A stretch of DNA of 64,000 bases, taken from NCBI RefSeq assembly GCF_006788895.1, contig NZ_VFRA01000001.1:1116001-1180000 (forward strand), given 5' to 3'. Made by a program: the position numbers and the translations under genes. The stretch is from Rhodoglobus vestalii. GTDB taxonomy: Bacteria > Actinomycetota > Actinomycetes > Actinomycetales > Microbacteriaceae. The first letter of the stretch is position 1, and every line of letters starts with the position of its first letter. Of the stretch, positions 56,796-63,048 are shown one piece after another. The notes under the pieces are model-generated. The model was not told the DNA's origin, made no database searches, and worked only from the letters and a program-made list of their open reading frames with translations.

Positions 56796-56995
56796 GAAAA
56801 CCATTCCCGCAGAACTATGCGGAAGTGTCCTAAATCCCTGCAAAATGCTGGTGACTGAGCGCGACTCCGATGCCGCAAGTTGACTGGGGTGCTCCCCAAG
56901 TGTGGGTGAAATGTGGGCACGGTTAATCTGATTATTACTCGGAAGCTGGTGCTATCCCAGCGTATCGGTGAAATCGAGAAAGAGAGAAAGCGGCT

Positions 56996-57868
56996 TCAGA
57001 TCCAGGCTTGTGAAGTTGGGTGCCACGCTGCCGCAGAATCGACTGTGTTCAGGAAAATTGGGTCGAGGAATGTCGAGACCTCAGTGAGCTGATCTTTGAG
57101 GACGGCTAGGGTGATGTCCTCAACATCGGACTTCGTGCGCCACGCGGCCCACTTCTGCTGCGCAATTTCATCGTGACCGCTCAGTGAGACAGAAGGGGCT
57201 GACAGTATGACGCCGCGGTACTTCGCCACTTCCTCGGTCGCCTTAAGCAATATGGTCGCCTCGAAGCTCCGGCTACGGGACAGCGACCGCAGGTCCATGT
57301 AGTCACGCCAGCGCGTGCTCGTAACTCCACGTTGCAAGATAGTGACCGCCTTCTCCGCAATAACGGTTTCGAGCGCATATCCCATCAGTGTGAACTCGCC
57401 GCCAAGGATGCGCGGCATCGTCACCCGCTGCGCTTCGGGAAACATCGGGTCGCCTGTGCTGATGTCGAGCTTCACCGCTATCCGCGCACTGTGAAGGTGG
57501 GCTCGAATATGCACCCTGATACCCGAATACTCCTCTTCGTCACGAATCTGCTCAATGCGAATCGGGACCGCCTCGAACACGACACCGTCGTCCGCATCAG
57601 CCCGCGCTACCGCGGCGGCCACCTCCCGGCAGTGTTCCTCGTTGAGCACGAAGTCGATTGCTTGCATGTCAACATCTCGCGTCGGCCGCCGAAGACCGTA
57701 GCCAGCCAGCAAAACCCCGCCCTTCAGCACGAACGAATCGGCGAAGGTGGACTCCCCCAGACGCGCCAAAAACTGCTCGAGCACGTAGAGGGTAAGAAGT
57801 TCCTGCACAGCGCGCCCCTGTTGTCGGGCGATGCGTTGCAGCGCAGTAAAAGTCTGCTCCGGGGTCAT
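56996..57868 (-). CDS. AbiEii-type nucleotidyltransferase toxin (type IV toxin-antitoxin)
   Basis: A 290-residue protein of the AbiEii/AbiGii family. The nucleotidyltransferase core reads FVLKGGVLLAGYGLRRPTRD, then VDMQAID (G-G plus D-x-D), with VRIHIRAHLHSARIAVKLDI and the helical block TVIAEKAVTILQRGVTSTRW. Members modify tRNA or other targets and cause growth arrest or phage exclusion. The ATG at 57868 overlaps the antitoxin stop (ATGA); the longer frame adds 34 unconserved residues. The gene ends 59 bp from repeat copy B. Confidence 0.92.
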   Translation of the reverse strand: MTPEQTFTALQRIARQQGRAVQELLTLYVLEQFLARLGESTFADSFVLKGGVLLAGYGLRRPTRDVDMQAIDFVLNEEHCREVAAAVARADADDGVVFEAVPIRIEQIRDEEEYSGIRVHIRAHLHSARIAVKLDISTGDPMFPEAQRVTMPRILGGEFTLMGYALETVIAEKAVTILQRGVTSTRWRDYMDLRSLSRSRSFEATILLKATEEVAKYRGVILSAPSVSLSGHDEIAQQKWAAWRTKSDVEDITLAVLKDQLTEVSTFLDPIFLNTVDSAAAWHPTSQAWI

Positions 57869-58446
57869 GCCAGTATCTCCAGGGCGGTTCGTAGCGGGCC
57901 GACCGCTCGGGGCAGGGACTGCGCAATAGCGAATAGCTTGGCGGGTTGGGATGCTGGGAGCTTCAACCAATTGCGCAGCGCCTCGATGCCGGTCTCGTAT
58001 CCGACAGTGCCTCGCAGCCTGAACGCGTCGACGATCGAACGCTCAGCCGAATAGAGTCCGACGCTCTGACCTTCGTCCCCTGTCGCAAGCAGAGTGCGAC
58101 CAATCTCGAACGTGGGCCGGTCAAACACATGCCACTCAACCGCAGCCTGAGTCTTCGCAGGCCGCTGGCCCCGGGGGATCGCGATGTCAGTCCGAGTCGG
58201 AATTGCATCAATCAACTCGTGGCGTGCAAGTGCCGACTCCAAGCAGATAGTCGCATCAGGACGCCTCCCGGCAATCTCAGCCAGATCAAGATCGGCAACC
58301 GGTAGATCAGTGCGCCGATACAGTCCGCGACTGATCCGCTCAATCTGCTGCCTGTCAAGCAACCGATAGAGCTGGCGCGAGTCGATCCCCGCGCGGCGCG
58401 CCTCAGACTGCGAAAACGCTCGCGTCGGCAGGCTCGTAGTTGACAT
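57865..58446 (-). CDS. AbiEi-type antitoxin/transcriptional autorepressor
   Basis: A 193-residue protein. The N-terminal winged helix (SQSEARRAGIDSRQLYRLLD, IERISRGLYRRTDLP) is followed by the AbiEi antitoxin domain (ATICLESALARHELID, RTDIAIPRGQRPAKT, VGLYSAERSIVDAFRLRGTV). It neutralises the downstream toxin without a stable complex (type IV) and represses its own operon. An inverted repeat lies just upstream. Confidence 0.92.
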   Translation of the reverse strand: MSTTSLPTRAFSQSEARRAGIDSRQLYRLLDRQQIERISRGLYRRTDLPVADLDLAEIAGRRPDATICLESALARHELIDAIPTRTDIAIPRGQRPAKTQAAVEWHVFDRPTFEIGRTLLATGDEGQSVGLYSAERSIVDAFRLRGTVGYETGIEALRNWLKLPASQPAKLFAIAQSLPRAVGPLRTALEILA

Positions 58447-58461
58447 GCGCCCAATTTAGCA

Positions 58462-58481
58462 TACAGATAACTTTAACTGTA
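58462..58481. promoter_or_regulatory. Inverted repeat TACAG-N10-CTGTA upstream of the AbiEi gene
   Basis: The dyad TACAGATAACTTTAACTGTA lies 16 bp upstream of the antitoxin start in an AT-rich stretch, with partial outward extension (AGC...GCT). AbiEi antitoxins bind such repeats to autoregulate. Confidence 0.55.
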
Positions 58482-58676
58482 GCTCTTTATAGGCGAGAGC
58501 CCGGAACCGCATTAAATGAGGACCGGTCAGCACGCTCGCGCACGACACCTTGTCAATGTCGAAGCCTGTGCAAAAGCCCTCCCAGGCAAGCCAACTCAGA
58601 GGTCACCTACTGGTGCAGCCGAGCTCACCTTATTCGAGACACTGATGAATGACTAGGATTCCTGAGATGCTCAGCC

Positions 58677-59123
58677 TCATCCGGGAAGCTCAATAACCGC
58701 TTCTCTAGGCCCGCCACACTGCGCCGTTCCTCCGACTCGAACCCAGTCAACATTCACGCTGCCTTCCGAGACGATCTCACCTGACGTATCACGAAGGCGA
58801 TATCCGACCACCGGTTGGCCCCCGACGAAATCCGCACGCCACCCATCCACGCTATCGCCCGACAGACTCAGCACCCCCGTGTCTACCGTGACAGGTGCTG
58901 GTGAAGTTTCTGCCGGCTCCACGCCACCACGTTGAGGTGGCGCACCTGGCTCGCAGTCCTGACCATCGCACAGCTCAAGGCTCATATCCGTGCGTGGGTC
59001 CGAAAGGGATAAGCGCGCCACGCCCAAGTAGCCTTCAGCGGTACAGACAGTCCCGAAGCCAGCACATCCTGCGAGCCCGAGACTCATCAGCACCATCATG
59101 AATATCGCGAGAAGCGAACGCAT
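58677..59123 (-). CDS. Lipoprotein of unknown function
   Basis: A 148-residue exported protein. The signal MRSLLAIFMMVLMSLGLAGC ends in a lipobox Cys at 20. The mature part has two Cys in LELCDGQDCEPG and a beta-rich C-terminal part (VNVDWVRVGGTAQCGGPREA). No family is recognised. A truncated paralogue of its C-terminus lies at 59738-59862, so the gene was duplicated within the island. Confidence 0.75.
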   Translation of the reverse strand: MRSLLAIFMMVLMSLGLAGCAGFGTVCTAEGYLGVARLSLSDPRTDMSLELCDGQDCEPGAPPQRGGVEPAETSPAPVTVDTGVLSLSGDSVDGWRADFVGGQPVVGYRLRDTSGEIVSEGSVNVDWVRVGGTAQCGGPREAVIELPG

Positions 59124-59160
59124 CGTGCAACCTTTCCGTTACGGGGGATTCTTGGCGAAG

Positions 59161-59547
59161 CTATTCCGCGGGCTCGTAGATGGTGATCGTGCCATCGGTG
59201 AGCCCCAACTTCAGACAGCCGGCTATTCGCTCCGCATCGGTTTCATCTGACTCCGAGGTGAGCGTCCACAAGTAGCGACTTGACGGGGCATCCGCGCTCA
59301 TGATGCCGTCGGCTATCGCGACATCGTCTCCGCAGTCGCCGACATCTCCCACCGGATGCTGGACCCCAACCTGCCAAGCGTCACCGGTCGCGGCTTTCCT
59401 GCTGAACTCGCTGTTGTCGCCAACGGGCAGCGCGTTGCCGCAGCCCCCAAGAGTGGCCACGACGAGCGACGCGGCGACGCGGCGACGCGGCGACGCGGCG
59501 ACCATTGTGAGCAATACGGCCGGCAGCCTTAGGCGATGAGAGTTCAT
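59161..59547 (-). CDS. Small lipoprotein with an 8-bp tandem repeat in its signal peptide
   Basis: A 128-residue protein. The N-terminus reads MNSHRLRLPAVLLTMVAAS, then PRRRVAAS, then LVVATLGGC with a lipobox. The eight residues PRRRVAAS come from extra copies of CCGCGTCG (four units at 59466-59503) and interrupt the hydrophobic core. With one unit the peptide would be a textbook lipoprotein signal; with two or three the gene is out of frame. The mature part (DAWQVGVQHPVGDVGDCGDD, ERIAGCLKLGLTDGTITIYE) has two Cys and no known domain. The start lies 6 bp after a 34-codon frame. Confidence 0.7.
   Translation of the reverse strand: MNSHRLRLPAVLLTMVAASPRRRVAASLVVATLGGCGNALPVGDNSEFSRKAATGDAWQVGVQHPVGDVGDCGDDVAIADGIMSADAPSSRYLWTLTSESDETDAERIAGCLKLGLTDGTITIYEPAE
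59466..59503 (-). repeat. 8-bp tandem repeat (GCGACGCG/CCGCGTCG), four and a half copies, inside a signal peptide
   Basis: Four perfect 8-bp units plus a partial one lie in the first 30 codons of the small lipoprotein gene. Because 8 is not a multiple of 3, each gain or loss changes the reading frame. Copy numbers 1, 4 and 7 are in frame. Confidence 0.95.
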
Positions 59548-59553
59548 AGTTGA

Positions 59554-59658
59554 TCACCGCTCCCCAACGGCGACGGCGACCACGGCCATGGCCATGGCCA
59601 TGGCAACCGCCGTTATCGCGGTGGCGGTGAACTTCACTGTTCGTCGTGTTGACCACAT
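59554..59658 (-). CDS. Putative 34-residue single-helix membrane peptide
   Basis: A short frame beginning MWSTRRTVKFTATAITA continues through AVAMAMAMAVVAVAVGER to a TGA, 6 bp before the next gene. It has a basic N-terminus and one Ala/Val/Met helix of about 22 residues. A GAGG-like ribosome binding site lies upstream. A MA repeat arises from a short CATGGC tandem repeat. It could be a small membrane protein or a leader peptide for the lipoprotein gene; no homologue is known to me. Confidence 0.4.
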   Translation of the reverse strand: MWSTRRTVKFTATAITAVAMAMAMAVVAVAVGER

Positions 59659-59737
59659 TGCCGGAGCCTCATTTCTCAAGGTCGACTCACTTTATCCGAG
59701 ACACTAATGAATAACTAGGATTTTGAGATGCTCATCG

Positions 59738-59862
59738 TCAGCCCGGGATCTCAAGAACCGCCAGCCAGCGTCCACCGCACTGCGCCGTTCCTCCGCCTAG
59801 AACCCAGTCAACATCGATATTGCCTTCCGAGACAGTGCCATTTGATGCATTACGAAAGCGAG
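59738..59862 (-). pseudogene. Truncated paralogue of the 148-residue lipoprotein
   Basis: The frame RFRNASNGTVSEGNIDVDWV, then GGGTAQCGGRWLAVLEIPG, aligns with the C-terminus of the lipoprotein at 58677 (SEGSVNVDWVRVGGTAQCGG). It is cut off upstream at about 59865, close to repeat module C. The downstream flank (59693-59737) also matches the flank of the complete gene. Confidence 0.8.
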
Positions 59863-59924
59863 GGGCTGCTGCACTGATCAGCAACGCATGAAGACATCTT
59901 GAACTGCCAAACCCATAGCCCCTC

Positions 59925-60310
59925 GATCAGAGGTCAATAGGTCACTTCGACGCGGCAGACCTAATCCCAGGCAAACACTGGGCCGGGACGAGTCGCAAAG
60001 GCCGCATCTCGGCCGAAATCCGACCCAAAACTTTGTGAAGTGTGGGCAAAGTGTGGGCAAAGTGTGGGCAGAATGTGGGCAAACGAGAACAGGCCCGACC
60101 GCACTCCACGAGAAAGTGCTGGTCAGACCTGCTTTTTTGGGTGCGCCCGGAGGGATTTGAACCCCCGGCCTATTGATCCGTAGTCGAAAACCGTTCCCGC
60201 AGAACTATGCGGAAGTCGCGAAAATCGCTGTAAAACGCTGGTGACTGGGCGCGACTCCGGTGCCACGAGTTGACTGGGGTGCTCCCCAGGTGTGGGTGAA
60301 ATGTGGGCAG
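59925..60310 (+). repeat. Island repeat module, copy C
   Basis: It has the same order of elements as copy B (56466-56937) in direct orientation: CTCGATCAGAGGTCAATAGG, TGTGGGCA repeats (four near 60040-60080), hairpin with T tract, tRNA-like 3' end, and the TGACTGGGGTGCTCCCCA core. It ends 41 bp before the 3' end of the second AbiEii gene. Confidence 0.85.
60140..60185 (-). other. tRNA-Arg(ACG)-like 3'-half fragment (candidate attachment site), copy C
   Basis: On the minus strand it reads ACTACGGATCAATAGGCC, GGGGGTTCAAATCCCTCC, GGGCGCACC. The T-arm and acceptor end fit tRNA-Arg(ACG) better than copy B does. No 5' half is present, so it cannot make a tRNA. It is a likely attL/attR-type scar. 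Confidence 0.65.
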
Positions 60311-60350
60311 GCTGCGTGGGAGGCGATGGTCTCATAGATGGCTATTCAAG

Positions 60351-61334
60351 CTATAGATGATGTGGGGTGCCGATGATTGTTGCCATGCATTCCTCGAACG
60401 CCGGCCGCGGCCCGAAAATGAGTTGCTTGGCCGGTTCGTAGGCCGCACGCAGCGCATCATTGGCACCACCGGCATCCTGAAAGACTGGGTAGCTGAGGTA
60501 GCCCGCATCCGATTGTGGAATGCTGTGCCATCCCGCGGACACGCTTCGCTCGTGGATGTCCGTCGCCAGCTCAACGATACCAGCCGGTCCCATATTGATC
60601 AGAGCCTGGGTGACGTCGGTGTTCTGAAGCAAACGCGCGATATCGTACAGGTGTCGCCCATGCTTGGCGAGCGCATCGAGATCACCACTGTCGAACTTGT
60701 GGCCGGCAGCAGCGAGTAGGGCGATCTTCTCGATGAGTGTCCGTTCGGGTGCAAGGACGTGCGTGAGGACCGGAGCGAACTCTTCGTATTCGCTCTCGGC
60801 AAGGTTAAGATTCACTATCGCGTGATTGGCAATCATCGATCGAATCGGAACGTCTCGCGACGGCGTCGGGCCGCCACGACTTCCGATCTCGAGATAGATT
60901 CCTTCGGTGATTGCGTCCACCGACTTTGCGTTGGAGTAAAAGAGGCGGAAGTTACGCCTCACACCGGTGCCCACAGAATCTTCTTCGACCTTATCCTTCG
61001 CGATGCCAAAGTGCAGCCGGACATTCTCACCGATTGTCTTGATTGCCCGATCCCTCGCGCCCTTCGACATTCCCTCCGGGAAGTCCAGCAGCAAGTCGAC
61101 GTCTTCTGAAAAACGTTCGATGATGCCGAATGCACGGCTGAGGCTCGTACCGCCCTTGAATATCGCGCGCACTCCGTGGGAGGCAGCGGTCGCGGTCGCA
61201 ACCCTAAGGGCTTCGATAACCCAGAAGTCCTTCTCGACAAACGCCGGATCGATGCCGAGAGCGTCCGCCGTGCGGTCCACAAGCGCCTCCAGATCGTCGG
61301 CAGATGCTCGGATCTGCCGCGGCGATTTGATCAC
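60351..61334 (-). CDS. Second AbiEii-type nucleotidyltransferase toxin
   Basis: A 327-residue protein from a different AbiEii subfamily than the one at 56996. EKDFWVIEALRVA and AIFKGGTSLSRAFGIIERFS, then EDVDLLLDF (G-G-T-S plus D-x-D), form the nucleotidyltransferase core. The helical block LAPERTLIEKIALLAAAGHK and HGRHLYDIARLL is also typical. It is expected to be toxic by nucleotide transfer to an RNA or protein target. Its ATG overlaps the antitoxin stop by 4 bp. Confidence 0.92.
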   Translation of the reverse strand: MIKSPRQIRASADDLEALVDRTADALGIDPAFVEKDFWVIEALRVATATAASHGVRAIFKGGTSLSRAFGIIERFSEDVDLLLDFPEGMSKGARDRAIKTIGENVRLHFGIAKDKVEEDSVGTGVRRNFRLFYSNAKSVDAITEGIYLEIGSRGGPTPSRDVPIRSMIANHAIVNLNLAESEYEEFAPVLTHVLAPERTLIEKIALLAAAGHKFDSGDLDALAKHGRHLYDIARLLQNTDVTQALINMGPAGIVELATDIHERSVSAGWHSIPQSDAGYLSYPVFQDAGGANDALRAAYEPAKQLIFGPRPAFEECMATIIGTPHHL

Positions 61335-61936
61335 GCTGCGACTAGTTCCGCGCGAAGGCGCGCGAAGTTTGTCCTCGTGGCGACCGGACCCTCGCCATCA
61401 ATTGACTCAAGAAGTTTTGCCCACCGCATGCCCCCACTCGAGAACTCTCGGCGCGCGACCGCCAGGAGCGAATCCCACCCGCTCTCGACCAATGTCTGCG
61501 GGTCTCTGAGAACCTCAAGAAGAGCGATCTCCGACTCATTCAAGGATCGTCGACGAGCATTGTTCCGCTTGTGAATTCGAACACCATCGATTCCTTCCGG
61601 AATCGGCCCCCAAAAGGACAGGTGCATCTCAGCCGGAATCTGAGTGGTTAAACCCAGATGCCGGGCGGCACTAAAGCCTGCCGGTCCGACACCACCGCTG
61701 CCTAGAACTTCACGTGCAACATCACGATTGGACGGGCGCGTCATACCGAACCGCGACTTTGCTCCCTTGTAGTAAAGGCCATTTCGCACCCGGATCAAAT
61801 TTCCATCGGCCGCAGCGTGTGAGAGAGCATTGCGTCGAGCCGCATTAGAACCGGGGAGGTCCGAATTGCGGACGAATGTCCGTTCCGGAAGCTGGCGCAG
61901 GAAAGCTCCTGGTGTGATTGCGCTGCGAGTCTCCAT
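61331..61936 (-). CDS. Second AbiEi-like antitoxin (DUF6088-type)
   Basis: A 201-residue protein. The N-terminal winged helix region (FVRNSDLPGSNAARRNALSH, GNLIRVRNGLYYKG) is followed by a block typical of AbiEi/DUF6088 partners (RPSNRDVAREVLGSGGVGPA, GFSAARHLGLTTQIPAEMHL). It sits directly upstream of, and overlaps, the AbiEii toxin, as expected for antitoxin-first operons. The start is ATG 61936. An inverted repeat overlaps the promoter. Confidence 0.85.
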   Translation of the reverse strand: METRSAITPGAFLRQLPERTFVRNSDLPGSNAARRNALSHAAADGNLIRVRNGLYYKGAKSRFGMTRPSNRDVAREVLGSGGVGPAGFSAARHLGLTTQIPAEMHLSFWGPIPEGIDGVRIHKRNNARRRSLNESEIALLEVLRDPQTLVESGWDSLLAVARREFSSGGMRWAKLLESIDGEGPVATRTNFARLRAELVAA

Positions 61937-61938
61937 GA

Positions 61939-61961
61939 GACAAAAGTGTAACGAGTTTGTC
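61939..61961. promoter_or_regulatory. Inverted repeat GACAAA-N11-TTTGTC upstream of the second AbiEi gene
   Basis: The dyad lies 3 bp before the antitoxin ATG, in the only stretch that can hold its promoter. Autoregulation by the antitoxin is the likely role. Confidence 0.55.
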
Positions 61962-62052
61962 GCAAAATGACCAGACGCTCACAGAGAACTCTGCAGCGCA
62001 GATTGAGCGGGATCGTTCATCGACAGCACCTCCGCTACCGCCTCAAACGGCT

Positions 62053-62595
62053 CTAACGCGCTCCCATTGCTTTCAAAACAACCGCCATGGCGATCCCGCT
62101 GCGACTGCGATCGAACTCCTTACCTTTTCCGAGAGGGACAAACCTGCCGCTTCGGACTGGCTTCTCATGCCACGCAGCAGTCATGTTCCTGCCGGCTTCG
62201 TCGCGAGCTAAGCGGACGAGGGCGTCATAGGCTTCGTTGACTTTCACAGGGGCATGCAGCCGCAGGAGGCTGGTGTAGAACGCAATTCTGGACTGGATTT
62301 CGCTGACGTGTGAGACTAGACGCTGTCGTGTCTCGGCCGAACCATCCTTCCGTCTAATCAAGTAGGGCGACTCCAGATAGTCCGCGACCGCGCGAAGGGC
62401 TTCACTGTAGATCAAGGCGCGCCTCTCTCGCCGCGCAAAGTGCTGCTGTAGGAAGTATCCGGCGACTACAACCAGAGCGGCGATTGCTGCTGCGATGATC
62501 GTCGCTAACCCATCCCATGTGAGTGGCTCTAAAGGCCAGTCCGTCGATGGAGGTCGAGGATCTTGCAAAAAGTTCGCGATAGTGAGGTTGTTCAT
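62053..62595 (-). CDS. Single-helix membrane protein, candidate CBASS effector
   Basis: A 180-residue protein. An N-terminal segment of about 28 residues leads to one transmembrane helix (LATIIAAAIAALVVVAGYFL, 30-49), followed by a basic, helical cytosolic domain (HFARRERRALIYSEALRAVA and on). No enzymatic motif is visible. Third gene of the CD-NTase/E2 operon, its ATG overlapping the E2 stop by 4 bp. CBASS operons encode an effector that responds to a cyclic nucleotide, often a transmembrane protein that damages the inner membrane. The assignment is by position. Confidence 0.65.
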   Translation of the reverse strand: MNNLTIANFLQDPRPPSTDWPLEPLTWDGLATIIAAAIAALVVVAGYFLQQHFARRERRALIYSEALRAVADYLESPYLIRRKDGSAETRQRLVSHVSEIQSRIAFYTSLLRLHAPVKVNEAYDALVRLARDEAGRNMTAAWHEKPVRSGRFVPLGKGKEFDRSRSGIAMAVVLKAMGAR

Positions 62596-63047
62596 TTTCT
62601 GCTCCGAACCGGCTTGGGATCATTGTGCAGGTCTTTACGACCATGGCGCACTTCTGGGCCGAGCCATTCTCCGTTCATCCGCCACCACTCCTCCCTGACG
62701 AGGTGCGCGGCAATATATGCGACGAGCTTGTGAGCGCCATCACTGGGCATCCATCGAAGATCCCGCGAATCTCCCGGGTACCACATGCAAAGGGTTCCAT
62801 CGCTGTAACGGTGAGGGGACTCCGAAGGTCCGTCCACCCGAACATGAGGGATGTGGCTCTTGAAGCTGACAATCACCGTACGCCGCGGCACCCCTAGTGG
62901 CTCCAGCGTAAAAGTCACGCTGAATCCTCCGCGGTATTCCTTGACCGTCGCGAGAGCCACGTCATCAAGTTGATCAATCTGACGCAAGAAGAGTATTCGC
63001 GCGGCGGGCTTAGCGAACCAAGGAGGATGTCGCCATGGCGCACCCAT
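62592..63047 (-). CDS. E2-like conjugating enzyme of a type II-short CBASS
   Basis: A 151-residue protein. The motif SPHRYSDGTLCMWYPGDSRD holds His79 and Cys87, the catalytic cysteine in the H-x-Y-x-D-G-x-L-C pattern of bacterial CBASS E2 proteins. The tail AHLVREEWWRMNGEWLGPEV matches the W-W-x-x-x-x-x-W-x-G-x-E ending of that family. The protein lacks an E1 domain, as in type II-short systems, where the E2 alone attaches the CD-NTase through its C-terminus to a target. The start is set at ATG 63047, one base after the CD-NTase stop; the longer frame would overlap that gene. Confidence 0.85.
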   Translation of the reverse strand: MGAPWRHPPWFAKPAARILFLRQIDQLDDVALATVKEYRGGFSVTFTLEPLGVPRRTVIVSFKSHIPHVRVDGPSESPHRYSDGTLCMWYPGDSRDLRWMPSDGAHKLVAYIAAHLVREEWWRMNGEWLGPEVRHGRKDLHNDPKPVRSRK

Positions 63048-63048
63048 C

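Larger units (their letters stand above)
56466..56937 (+). repeat. Island repeat module, copy B
   Basis: A direct repeat of the module at 59925-60310. It has, in order, an AGGTCAAT element, a run of TGTGGGCA-type repeats, a hairpin with T tract (56703-56747), a tRNA-like 3' end, and the TGACTGGGGTGCTCCCCA core. It brackets the AbiE/lipoprotein segment 56996-59862 together with copy C. The AGGTCAAT element is expanded in this copy only. Confidence 0.85.

Noticed and set aside
56466..60310. Integrase or transposase gene in the repeat modules
   Set aside because: I looked for tyrosine or serine recombinase motifs and DDE blocks in all frames of 49967-61936 and saw none; only non-coding scars remain.
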